A stretch of DNA of 7,202 nt from Eubacterium sp. (GTDB taxonomy: Bacteria > Bacillota > Clostridia > Peptostreptococcales > Anaerovoracaceae). Below the pieces are notes generated by a model. It had not been told where the DNA came from, searched no databases, and saw only the letters and a program-made list of their open reading frames with translations. The stretch spans positions 1-7,202 of the forward strand of contig JAFOKI010000108.1 of assembly GCA_017419895.1 (NCBI GenBank), in the 5' to 3' direction. This document shows, piece after piece, positions 1 through 6,218 of this stretch. Positions within the stretch are counted from its first letter, which is position 1; the number at the start of each line of letters is the position of its first letter. Both the position numbers and the translations under genes were made by a program.

Positions 1-36
1 AGGCCTTCCATTTGGGTTTCTCTATATGTACTTAAT

Positions 37-45
37 ATTTTAGCA
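37..45 (-). promoter_or_regulatory. Possible leftward extended -10 promoter
   Basis: Read on the minus strand this is TG-C-TAAAAT, an extended -10 element (TAAAAT at 42-37, TG at 45-44). A convincing -35 box is not visible; the best match at suitable spacing is poor. The same string TGTGCTAAAAT occurs on the plus strand at 6236-6246, in front of the small peptide/GH3 unit, which slightly strengthens the case. A transcript from here would run off the left edge, so a divergent gene would begin at or beyond position 1. A GGAAGG on the minus strand near positions 5-10 could be its ribosome binding site. This is inference from a short motif. Confidence 0.28.
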
Positions 46-151
46 CAATTGGCGTGTCCAACAAAGTGTTTTCAGGCGGGCGGGGGTTGCAGCCAGCGGT
101 TTTGTGGCCGGATTGTGCATAATCTTTCACAAATCACGAATTTTTCGGGTA

Positions 152-248
152 TTTGTGTAACTTTTCCAACGATTGCCCGGTGTCCGCATGCCGCATATTT
201 CCGGAAAACAGAGTGCAGACCTCAGGATCATTGAAAAAGTTACACAAA
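152..248. repeat. Imperfect palindromic element 1
   Basis: The arms 152-169 and 231-248 are reverse complements at 17 of 18 positions (TTTGTGTAACTTTTCCAA against its partner), and pairing continues inward at 171-174 with 226-229. A separate perfect palindrome, TTTCCGGAAA (198-207), lies at the centre. The unit could extrude as a cruciform or fold as an RNA hairpin if transcribed. The inner arm sequence (166-174 on the left, about 220-236 on the right) recurs in element 2. Short open frames cross the arms on both strands, but they look accidental. I do not recognise the family. Candidates are a miniature mobile element, a REP-like palindrome, or the remains of an inverted duplication. Confidence 0.7.
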
Positions 249-288
249 CGAGGCGGATCAGGAGACTTTGTGACCGGCGCTCATATGC

Positions 289-328
289 CATTATCCTTTT
301 CTTGAAATATTTAGCCAAAGGGATAATG
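289..328. repeat. Short hairpin alternative to the long arm pairing
   Basis: Positions 289-300 (CATTATCCTTTT) pair with 317-328 (AAAGGGATAATG) over 12 bp including one G-T, around a 16-nt loop. The right strand of this hairpin (317-328) is also the left core of the longer element 2 pairing with 401-415, so the two structures exclude each other. In RNA such competing stems can act as a switch, but nothing shows that this region is transcribed. It may simply be a partial third copy of the outer arm. Confidence 0.5.
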
Positions 329-438
329 ATTTCAATGTTCTCGGGGTGTGCCGGGTCGCTGTGCGCGGCTATGGTCTGACAGAGGCCTCAAAATCGTTGG
401 AATCATTATCCCTTTTGCCGTCTATATCGAAAAAGGGA
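294..438. repeat. Imperfect palindromic element 2
   Basis: The arms 294-342 and 390-438 align as reverse complements without gaps at about 35 of 49 positions. The core 317-331 with 401-415 is perfect over 15 bp (AAAGGGATAATGATT). The inner part of the right arm, 386-402, matches the inner right arm of element 1 at 220-236 in 13 of 17 positions, and all four differences are transitions. The outer arms of the two elements are unrelated. Elements 1 and 2 are also roughly mirror images around a CATATG at 282-287. Family and function are not recognised. Confidence 0.65.
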
Positions 439-439
439 C

Positions 440-601
440 AAAGCCCACCGGGGCTGAAACCGCTCACCGCACAACAAAGCCCGGCCGGCACGGTGCCCGC
501 CGCGGCGAAGCGGCTGAATTTAGCATATTAAGAAATACTTTCCTATGTATACAGAAATTCTTTGAAAAATAGCCGTTTGTAGACTATTTAACAAGCGTTT
601 T
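440..601. other. GC-rich then AT-rich spacer, no gene seen
   Basis: Positions 442-455 form a short hairpin (AGCCC, loop ACCG, GGGCT), followed by a very GC-rich run to about 515. From about 518 the sequence turns AT-rich with a small inverted repeat (AAATAG at 567-572, CTATTT at 584-589). The AT-rich part lies just upstream of the presumed rnf promoter and could serve as an UP element or regulator site. No reading frame here has a ribosome binding site or coding character. Confidence 0.4.
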
Positions 602-633
602 TTGGTGATTTTTGCGCGGCTTTGTTATATAAT
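602..633 (+). promoter_or_regulatory. Probable rnf operon promoter
   Basis: The string TGTTATATAATG (623-634) contains a perfect TATAAT at 628-633 and also reads as an extended -10 with TG at 623-624 followed by TATATA at 626-631. TTGGTG at 602-607 is a weak -35, 18 nt before the extended -10 reading and 20 nt before TATAAT. AT-rich DNA precedes it. Transcription would start near 638-642 and leave a 5' leader of about 110 nt before rnfC. The -10 is good and the -35 is not, so an activator or an alternative start remains possible. Confidence 0.55.
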
Positions 634-646
634 GTAGGATACGTGG

Positions 647-705
647 TTATATCATCTTTTGTCATGCGATTAAACTCGTCATTGTCAGATTATATCATCA
701 TGTCA
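647..705 (+). repeat. Duplicated motif in the rnf leader, operator candidate
   Basis: TTATATCATC occurs twice, at 647-656 and 690-699, exactly 43 bp apart (about four helical turns). Each copy is followed within 1-3 nt by TGTCA (660-664 and 701-705). A third TGTCA lies between them at 683-687. The pair sits immediately downstream of the presumed transcription start and upstream of rnfC. The arrangement suits a dimeric repressor or a redox or sodium regulator binding two sites on one DNA face, but no known operator consensus is recognised. Confidence 0.4.
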
Positions 706-752
706 CAACCGAACTAATTCGTTATATTTTTTCAGAAAGGAAGGTTTCAGAG

Positions 753-2069
753 ATGAGTTCAAGTGCTAAGCATTTGCAGAGCATCGATGCCGGCCATTAT
801 AAGAATACGGCCGCATGTGAAACCGTGGAGATGCCTGTTCCGGCTGTAGTCAAGATACCTCTTGGACAGCACATCGGAGCTCCTTGTAAACCGCTCGTCC
901 AGAAGGGCGACGAGGTCAAGGTAGGGCAGCTTATCGGTGACACGGATGCCTTTGTAAGCGCTCCGATACACTCAAGTGTATCGGGAACCGTCACGGGGAT
1001 CGAAACCATTCGTAACTTTATGGGCGGAAACGACACTCGCATAGTGATCGAGACCGACGGAAAGCAGACCGAATGGGAAGGGATCGAGAAACCGGAAGTC
1101 AATGATTTCCAGGGTTTCATCAAGGCTGTAAGAAACAGCGGACTGACAGGTATGGGAGGAGCTTCTTTCCCGTCCCACATCAAGTTCAATCCTAAGGATC
1201 TTTCTGCCGTTGACACACTGATAGTGAACGGAGCGGAGTGCGAACCGTTCATCACATCAGACCACAGGACCATGCTGGAAGCTACCGACGATGTTATCGA
1301 CGGAGCAGCCATGGTAATGAAATGGATGGGGATCGAGAACGGATACATCGGTATCGAGGAAAACAAACCCGATGCCATTGCCAAACTCGACAAGAGGATC
1401 GCGGAAAAGGGAGTGAAGGGTCTCAAGACATTCACGCTCCAGTCCAGATACCCGAAAGGCGCAGAGCGCGTACTCATCTATGAAGTAGCGGGAAGACGCC
1501 TTGACGGCGGCGCTCTCCCGGCAGACGTCGGAGTAGTAGTATCGAACGTATCGTCCATCGCGTTCCTCGGACAGTATTTCAGAACAGGAATGCCGCTTAT
1601 CCAGAGACGCGTAACGATCGACGGCGACGCGATCGCGGAACCCAAGAACGTTTACGTAAAATTCGGTACCATGATCAAAGACCTGGTGGAATTCGCGGGC
1701 GGCTACAAGAAACAGCCCAAGAAGATCATCATGGGTGGACCGATGATGGGACGTTCAGTGTTCTCAGACGAGCTTTCGATAGTCAAGAACAACAACGCGA
1801 TACTCGTATTCGACGAGGATCAGGCGTTCCTGCCTGAAGAGACGGCCTGCATCAACTGCGGCAGATGCCACAAAGCATGTCCGGTCAACCTCCTCCCGGT
1901 AGCTCTCGCGGATGCCTATCTGCATAAAGACGTTGACAGACTGAACCAGCTGCATGTAATGCAGTGCATGGGCTGCGGAAGCTGCTCGTTCATCTGCCCG
2001 GCTCACAGACCGCTGAGCTTTATGCATACGCTGGCTAAAGGATTCGTAAAGGAGGCTTCGAGTAAGTGA
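753..2069 (+). CDS. rnfC: Rnf complex subunit RnfC, NADH-side electron-transfer protein
   Basis: RnfC is the peripheral cytoplasmic subunit of the ferredoxin:NAD+ oxidoreductase, where NAD(H) reacts with FMN. At 438 residues it has the usual length for the clostridial form. Seen in order: a barrel-sandwich N-terminal domain with IPLGQHIGAPCKP and SAPIHSSVSGTV (about 35-80); the FMN/NADH-binding fold shared with complex I 51-kDa subunits, with GLTGMGGASFPSHIKF (about 130-145) and NGAECEP (159-165); an SLBB-like region (about 255-310); and two ferredoxin-type [4Fe-4S] motifs, Cys366/369/372/376 and Cys405/408/411/415. The N-terminus carries HYKNTA where many RnfC proteins have a longer GGxHPP segment. 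The start is fixed by AAGGAAGG at 737-744, 8 nt before ATG. It is first in the operon, and its stop overlaps the next start. The family assignment is firm. Confidence 0.97.
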   Translation: MSSSAKHLQSIDAGHYKNTAACETVEMPVPAVVKIPLGQHIGAPCKPLVQKGDEVKVGQLIGDTDAFVSAPIHSSVSGTVTGIETIRNFMGGNDTRIVIETDGKQTEWEGIEKPEVNDFQGFIKAVRNSGLTGMGGASFPSHIKFNPKDLSAVDTLIVNGAECEPFITSDHRTMLEATDDVIDGAAMVMKWMGIENGYIGIEENKPDAIAKLDKRIAEKGVKGLKTFTLQSRYPKGAERVLIYEVAGRRLDGGALPADVGVVVSNVSSIAFLGQYFRTGMPLIQRRVTIDGDAIAEPKNVYVKFGTMIKDLVEFAGGYKKQPKKIIMGGPMMGRSVFSDELSIVKNNNAILVFDEDQAFLPEETACINCGRCHKACPVNLLPVALADAYLHKDVDRLNQLHVMQCMGCGSCSFICPAHRPLSFMHTLAKGFVKEASSK

Positions 2070-3097
2070 TGGAAAACAATAAAATTACAATAGGAAGCCT
2101 GTCCGTATCCCAAGCTCCGCATATTACAACTAAACTTGATACGGCCAAGACCATGCAGAACGTACTCATCGCTCTGATCCCGGCAGTGCTCGTCAGCACA
2201 TTCATGTTCGGTATCAGGGTACTGGTACTCACAGCTGTCTGTATGGCTGCATGCGCATTCTTCGAATGGGGCTATGAAAAGCTCATGCACAAGAAGGTCA
2301 CGATCCAGGACTGCAGCGCATGCGTAACGGGAGCGATCCTCGCCTGCAACATGCCGGCGAACTTCCCGTTCTGGATGGCGATAATTGGATGCTTTGTTGC
2401 CATCGTAATAGTTAAACAGCTTTACGGCGGACTCGGCAAGAACTTTGCCAACCCCGCTATCGTAGGACGTATCGTCCTCCTGCTGTCATTCACAACTCAG
2501 ATGACGACCTGGCCCATCGCCGGCGCAGGATTCGGATGGGTAACACCTACCGAAATCGACGGAGTTGCTTCTGCCACACCGCTCGGACTTCTCGCAGAAG
2601 AAGGTGCCGGACTTGCTAATCTCGGTGACATGTTCATCGGTAAGACCGGCGGAGCCATGGGAGAAGTTTGCGCGATCGCGGTCATCATCGGCGGCGTATA
2701 TCTGATCTGGAAGAAGATCATCTCCCCGATCATTCCGTGCACATTCATCGCGACAGTATTTGTCATCGCTCTCATCTACTACGGAGTAAAAGGCGGAGCA
2801 GGCGACTACAACGCGATCCAGATGGCGCTTTACCACATCCTTGGCGGCGGCGTAATGTTCGGAGCATTCTTCTGCGCGACAGACTATGTCACATCGCCGG
2901 TAATGCCTCAGGGCAAATACATATTCGGTATCGGATGCGGAGCTGTCACAATGCTGATCAGACTCCTGGCATCGTATCCGGAAGGCGTTTCGTTCGCTAT
3001 CCTGCTTATGAACGTCTGCACACCGCTCATCGACAGCTTTGTCACAAAGAGATACTATGACAGGCTCTACGGACCCAAGAAGGAGGCGAAAAAATGA
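2066..3097 (+). CDS. rnfD: Rnf complex membrane subunit RnfD, covalent FMN carrier
   Basis: RnfD is an integral membrane subunit, homologous to NqrB, that carries FMN bound covalently to a threonine and passes electrons across the membrane. The 343-residue product has many hydrophobic helices, the conserved NFANPAIVGRI segment, and the flavinylation region DGVASATPLG with the expected FMN-bearing Thr171 (S-A-T in place of the S-G-A-T seen in some homologues). The modification itself needs ApbE, which is not encoded here. AAAGGAGG at 2048-2055, inside the end of rnfC, is the ribosome binding site. Two starts compete: GTG at 2066 (10 nt from the site) and ATG at 2069 (13 nt), the latter sharing one base with the rnfC stop (TGATG). 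The choice alters the protein by one residue. Either way it is translationally coupled to rnfC. Confidence 0.96.
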   Translation: MMENNKITIGSLSVSQAPHITTKLDTAKTMQNVLIALIPAVLVSTFMFGIRVLVLTAVCMAACAFFEWGYEKLMHKKVTIQDCSACVTGAILACNMPANFPFWMAIIGCFVAIVIVKQLYGGLGKNFANPAIVGRIVLLLSFTTQMTTWPIAGAGFGWVTPTEIDGVASATPLGLLAEEGAGLANLGDMFIGKTGGAMGEVCAIAVIIGGVYLIWKKIISPIIPCTFIATVFVIALIYYGVKGGAGDYNAIQMALYHILGGGVMFGAFFCATDYVTSPVMPQGKYIFGIGCGAVTMLIRLLASYPEGVSFAILLMNVCTPLIDSFVTKRYYDRLYGPKKEAKK

Positions 3098-3678
3098 AAA
3101 GTGATTTCTATAAAGAATATATCGCCCCTGTAGTCGTACTTGTCGCAATCTGTCTGGTTATCACATTGGCTCTCGCTCTTACATACGGCGTTTCCAACCC
3201 GGTCATCGAGGCGAACGCCAAGAAGAACGCGGATGCTGCCAGAATGGAACTTCTTCCCGACGCCGGTTCATTCACACAGGTTGAGGGCGATCTTTACCAG
3301 GCTTCCGCAAAGGTTTATGTAACAGAAGCATACACCGCTGAAAACGGCGGAGCAGTCATATCCGTGGACACGGCATCGTTCGGCGGCGCCATGAATATGA
3401 TGGTAGGTATCGATTCGGAAGGTAAGGTCACACAGATCAAGATCATGGATCATGCCGACACCCCGGGTGTAGGAACAAAGAACTGGGACGGTAACAATAT
3501 CGTCGGCGGCGGAAGATCTGAAATGCAGTTCGGCGGCGTAAGCGAGCTTACGGCAAGCAACATCAAAGCTGACAAGAACATCCAGCAGATCACCGGCGCA
3601 TCGGTTTCGGGCGGCGCGATCTACGAAGGCGTAAAATGCGCTCTTGAACAGTACAAGTCGATCGGAGGTGCAAACTAA
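3094..3678 (+). CDS. rnfG: Rnf complex subunit RnfG, covalent FMN-binding protein
   Basis: RnfG (homologous to NqrC) is anchored by one N-terminal helix (about residues 10-32) and exposes an FMN-binding domain on the outer face, where it takes part in the electron path with RnfD. The 194-residue protein has a D-x(n)-ITGAS motif near its C-terminus: Thr167-Gly168-Ala169-Ser170, followed by VSGGAIYEGV. This is the ApbE flavinylation signature, with Ser170 as the likely FMN attachment residue rather than the threonine found in many relatives; both residues occur in the family pattern. The HADTPGVGTK segment is also typical. ATG overlaps the rnfD stop by 4 nt (ATGA), and AGGAGG at 3081-3086 lies 7 nt upstream, inside rnfD. 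Coupled translation is expected. Confidence 0.96.
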   Translation: MKSDFYKEYIAPVVVLVAICLVITLALALTYGVSNPVIEANAKKNADAARMELLPDAGSFTQVEGDLYQASAKVYVTEAYTAENGGAVISVDTASFGGAMNMMVGIDSEGKVTQIKIMDHADTPGVGTKNWDGNNIVGGGRSEMQFGGVSELTASNIKADKNIQQITGASVSGGAIYEGVKCALEQYKSIGGAN

Positions 3679-4355
3679 TGGCTGAACAGAAAAAGAGTAA
3701 GCTGAGTATCGTCACCAACGGTATCATTAAAGAGAACCCCGTACTGGTGCTTGTACTCGGTACATGCCCGACACTGGCAACATCATCGTCAGTTATCAAC
3801 GGATTCGGAATGGGAATTTCTGCTTCAGCAGTACTTATCTGCTCCAACATCGTAATATCCCTTCTGAGAAAAATCATACCCGATAAGGTAAGAATCCCGT
3901 GCTACATCGTAGTTATCGCCGGATTCGTAACGGTAGTACAGCTCCTGCTGAAAGCCTTTGTTCCCACACTGGACTCGGCTCTCGGACTGTATATCCCGCT
4001 CATAGTAGTTAACTGTATCATCCTCGGACGTGCCGAGATGTTCGCGAACAAGAACACTGTTATCGATTCCGCCCTCGACGGTATCGGAATGGGTATCGGT
4101 TTCACGCTGACACTCTCCGTAATGGGAGCTATCCGTGAGTTCTTCGGAAGCGGCACTCTGCTGAACATCCCCATCCTCTCCAAGTTCATACCGGGAATGG
4201 GAATCTTCAACCTCGCTCCGGGCGGATTCTTCGTCTTCGCTCTCTGCATGGCTACAGTAGCTTATATCACGAGAGACAAGAGCAAGATCCGTGACAATGT
4301 CGGTGAGACAGACCTCTTCATCGAGGCTCAAGAGCTGAAGAAGAAGGAGGCGTAA
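3678..4355 (+). CDS. rnfE: Rnf complex membrane subunit RnfE
   Basis: RnfE (homologous to NqrD) is a six-helix membrane protein that pairs with RnfA as an inverted-topology partner. The 225-residue product shows the family hallmarks GTCPTLATSSS with Cys30 and GLYIPLIVVNCIILGR with Cys113. In NQR and Rnf structures the equivalent cysteines of the two partners hold an iron-sulfur cluster inside the membrane. REFFGSGTL and the following hydrophobic stretch are also typical. The C-terminus is a charged tail (ELKKKEA) whose codons include the Shine-Dalgarno sequence for rnfA. Its start ATG shares one base with the rnfG stop (TAATG), and GGAGG at 3664-3668 is 9 nt upstream. RnfE and RnfA resemble each other, but length and sequence separate them clearly. 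Confidence 0.96.
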   Translation: MAEQKKSKLSIVTNGIIKENPVLVLVLGTCPTLATSSSVINGFGMGISASAVLICSNIVISLLRKIIPDKVRIPCYIVVIAGFVTVVQLLLKAFVPTLDSALGLYIPLIVVNCIILGRAEMFANKNTVIDSALDGIGMGIGFTLTLSVMGAIREFFGSGTLLNIPILSKFIPGMGIFNLAPGGFFVFALCMATVAYITRDKSKIRDNVGETDLFIEAQELKKKEA

Positions 4356-4358
4356 TCA

Positions 4359-4937
4359 ATGGGACATCTGATAATAATCGTAATTAGCATGATCCTGGTC
4401 AACAACTACCCCCTCGCGCAGTTCCTCGGAATCTGCCCGTTCCTGGGAGTATCGAAAGACCTCGACTCTGCGAAAGGTATGGGTATCGCGGTAGTATTTG
4501 TTATGGTTATCGCCACAGCGGCTACTTGGCCCATCCAGCAGCTCCTCAATGCCAACGGCATTGGATATCTGCAGACGGTTGTGTTCATTCTCGTTATAGC
4601 TTTCCTCGTACAGCTCATCGAGATGTTCATGAAGAAAAACATCAAGTCGCTCTATACATCGCTCGGAGTTTATCTCCCGCTGATCACAACGAACTGCGCT
4701 GTACTGGGCGTCTGCATTTCAAATATCGATAACGGCTACGGATATGTTGAATCACTCTTCAACTCGTTCGGAGCAGGTGTCGGATTCCTCGTAGGCATGA
4801 TCCTCATGGCCGGCGTCCGCACCAAGCTTGTCGATCAGGAGAACCTGCCTGCTCCCTGGAGAGGCGTTCCCATCGTACTCGTTACTGCTGCGATCATGTC
4901 CCTGAGCTTCATGGGCTTCAGCGGCATGTTCTCATAA
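4359..4937 (+). CDS. rnfA: Rnf complex membrane subunit RnfA
   Basis: RnfA (homologous to NqrE) is the six-helix partner of RnfE. The 192-residue length matches the family closely. Visible hallmarks are NNYPLAQFLGICPFLGVSKD with Cys26 near the N-terminus and GVYLPLITTNCAVLGV with Cys113. These two cysteines, with the matching pair in RnfE, are expected to ligate the intramembrane iron-sulfur cluster. GYVESLFNSFGAGVGF and LVLVTAA-type helices follow. AAGGAGG at 4344-4350 lies 8 nt before ATG, inside the last codons of rnfE, with only 3 nt between the genes. No anomalies are seen. Confidence 0.96.
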   Translation: MGHLIIIVISMILVNNYPLAQFLGICPFLGVSKDLDSAKGMGIAVVFVMVIATAATWPIQQLLNANGIGYLQTVVFILVIAFLVQLIEMFMKKNIKSLYTSLGVYLPLITTNCAVLGVCISNIDNGYGYVESLFNSFGAGVGFLVGMILMAGVRTKLVDQENLPAPWRGVPIVLVTAAIMSLSFMGFSGMFS

Positions 4938-4952
4938 GACAGGAGGCGCAAT

Positions 4953-5828
4953 ATGAATATAGCATTACCGGTAATATTGGTAGTCGTTATAGGTTTTATA
5001 GCTGCTGCAGTCCTGGCTTTTGCATCAAAGGTATTCTACGTTGAAGTAGACGAAACAGCGGTAGCGATAGAAGAAGTCCTGCCCGGCGCTAACTGCGGCG
5101 GATGCGGATTCGCCGGATGCAGCGGTTATGCCAATGCTCTTGCTGCGGATCACAGCTTCCCGACCAACAAATGCGCGGTAGGCGGAGCCGATGTAGCGGC
5201 TAAGATCGCCGAGATCCTCGGCGTCAGCGCTCAGGAAGGCGAAAAAGAAGTGGCTGTCGTTATGTGCAATGGTACAAAGACAGCTGCTAAAGCGATCATG
5301 GAGTACACTGATATCAAGACCTGCAAGGCTGCAAAATCCGTCTTTGCCGGCGGAAAAGCCTGCCCGTTCGGTTGTATCGGTCTCGGTGACTGCGCGGCTG
5401 CATGCCAGTTCGACGCGATCCACGTAAGAGATGGAGTCGCATGGGTCGACAGAAGCAAATGCGTAGCCTGCGGTGCCTGCGCGAAAGCATGCCCGAACAA
5501 ACTCATCCGCATCGCTCCCGAGAAGAACATCGTATTCGTACGCTGCTCCTCCACAGCGAAAGCTGCTGATGCAATGAAGGCCTGCAAGAACGCCTGCATA
5601 GGCTGCAAGAAATGCGAAAAAGAATGCAAATTCGATGCTGTTCATGTTGAGAACAACCTCTCGTTCATCGATCCGACAAAGTGCAAGAACTGCGGAATGT
5701 GCGAGAAGGTCTGCCCGACCGGAAACATCATCAATATGCGTCTTGTGGTAAAGGCCGCAAACGACAAGAAAAAGGCTGTAGCTCCTGCTCCGGAAGTCGC
5801 TCCGGAAAAACCGGCTGCTACAGCATAA
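4953..5828 (+). CDS. rnfB: Rnf complex subunit RnfB, ferredoxin-side iron-sulfur protein
   Basis: RnfB accepts electrons from reduced ferredoxin. One N-terminal helix (about residues 5-24) anchors it, and the rest faces the cytoplasm. Next comes a four-cysteine Fe-S domain, LPGANCGGCGFAGC with Cys48, Cys51, Cys56 and Cys74. A middle segment with MCNG and CPFGCIGLGDCAAAC follows, then ferredoxin-type motifs CVACGACAKACP, CIGCKKCEKECK and CKNCGMCEKVCP. I therefore count at least five [4Fe-4S] sites, as expected of the multi-cluster clostridial RnfB. The last 20 or so residues form a lysine, then alanine/proline-rich tail (about 272-291), probably flexible. AGGAGG at 4941-4946 is 6 nt before ATG. 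It is the last gene of the operon, with the terminator 23 nt beyond its stop. Confidence 0.97.
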   Translation: MNIALPVILVVVIGFIAAAVLAFASKVFYVEVDETAVAIEEVLPGANCGGCGFAGCSGYANALAADHSFPTNKCAVGGADVAAKIAEILGVSAQEGEKEVAVVMCNGTKTAAKAIMEYTDIKTCKAAKSVFAGGKACPFGCIGLGDCAAACQFDAIHVRDGVAWVDRSKCVACGACAKACPNKLIRIAPEKNIVFVRCSSTAKAADAMKACKNACIGCKKCEKECKFDAVHVENNLSFIDPTKCKNCGMCEKVCPTGNIINMRLVVKAANDKKKAVAPAPEVAPEKPAATA

Positions 5829-5850
5829 ACTTGAACCCATCTGAAAATAA

Positions 5851-5881
5851 AGAGACTGCTGCTCCCCGCGGCAGTCTTTTT
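5851..5881 (+). terminator. Intrinsic terminator of the rnf operon
   Basis: The arms AGACTGCTGC (5853-5862) and GCGGCAGTCT (5868-5877) form a 10-bp stem with one G-T pair and a TCCCC loop, followed by a T run (5877-5881). An A-rich stretch precedes the stem, so on the minus strand the same hairpin is followed by a U-rich tract (TCTTTATTTTC). It probably terminates in both directions, which fits the minus-strand reading frame that ends at its edge. Confidence 0.93.
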
Positions 5882-6134
5882 AAATTGCAGCGATGGTTTT
5901 CCGCGGGTTTCGATTTGCTCTTGCTGCACGGCGCTCCGGCTCTATTGCTGCTCTTGCTGCATAGCGCTCCATGGCCGCCGCCTCCATTTTCCCGCTGTCA
6001 TGCTCGTAAGAAACCATTGACGCTCAATTCGCAGAGAATGGGGTTTCGTGCAAACTCACGGCCTCCAGCCGCTCGGACAGTGCGCGAAACCTGCCATTCT
6101 CTTTGCTCATTTCGCGTATGGTTTCAGCTGCTCA
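5880..6134 (-). pseudogene. Decayed minus-strand coding remnant, unknown family
   Basis: One minus-strand frame from about 6131 to the TAA at 5880-5882 reads as plausible protein, broken only by a TGA at 6024-6026. The first part, from ATG at 6110 (MSKENGRFRALSERLEAVSL and on), is charged and helix-like. The second, from ATG at 6017 (45 residues), contains two 11-residue units, ERYAARAAIEP and ERRAARANRNP, made by a 33-bp tandem repeat. No ribosome binding site stands before either ATG. Further upstream, another frame (ATG 6174 to stop 6124-6126) gives MAPELPAPFDRIHVSS, which could be the same protein after a frameshift. It ends at the rnf terminator in a convergent arrangement. I do not recognise the family. 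It may instead be a non-coding repeat or chance. Confidence 0.35.
5917..5982. repeat. 33-bp tandem duplication
   Basis: The 21-nt string GCTCTTGCTGCACGGCGCTCC at 5917-5937 recurs at 5950-5970 with two changes (CG to TA), giving a period of 33 bp, or 11 codons. The second half of each unit is less alike. On the minus strand the repeat encodes alanine- and arginine-rich 11-residue units, and on the plus strand it encodes leucine runs. A multiple of three is consistent with past coding use but does not prove it. Confidence 0.75.
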
Positions 6135-6218
6135 CATGAATGCGGTCAAACGGAGCCGGCAGCTCCGGAGCCATCTGGCCGAGCCTCAACGGACTGCGCA
6201 GAAATCATGTCTATAAAG
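6135..6218. other. Spacer without a supported gene
   Basis: This stretch is GC-rich up to about 6200, then becomes AT-rich toward the promoter that follows. It holds a small hairpin (GGAGC 6152-6156, GCTCC 6162-6166) and short minus-strand fragments that might belong to the decayed frame. An open plus-strand frame from 6048 passes through it but has no ribosome binding site and no coding character before 6294. Confidence 0.3.

Noticed and set aside
127..318. A 63-residue minus-strand frame over palindromic element 1
   Set aside because: No ribosome binding site, and its apparent similarity to a plus-strand frame in element 2 is forced by the inverted repeats.
152..442. A CRISPR array
   Set aside because: The repeats are inverted, unequal and few, with no regular spacing or uniform spacers.
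348..572. A 74-residue plus-strand frame upstream of rnf
   Set aside because: No Shine-Dalgarno sequence, it crosses repeat arms and GC-rich hairpin DNA, and it shows no domain.
640..752. A riboswitch in the rnf leader
   Set aside because: The leader is AT-rich with direct repeats but no strong stems or recognisable ligand-binding consensus, and no terminator hairpin precedes rnfC.
797..1477. A 226-codon open frame on the minus strand opposite rnfC
   Set aside because: It lies entirely antisense to a clearly identified gene, has no ribosome binding site or family motif, and follows from the codon choice of rnfC.
2486..3148. A 220-codon minus-strand frame opposite rnfD/rnfG
   Set aside because: It crosses a gene boundary of the operon antisense and its composition is a mirror of membrane-protein codons, with no recognisable domain.
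5025..5840. A 271-codon minus-strand frame opposite rnfB
   Set aside because: Antisense shadow of rnfB. The many cysteine codons of rnfB (TGC) read as Ala or Gln codons or mixed residues, and no independent coding signal is present.
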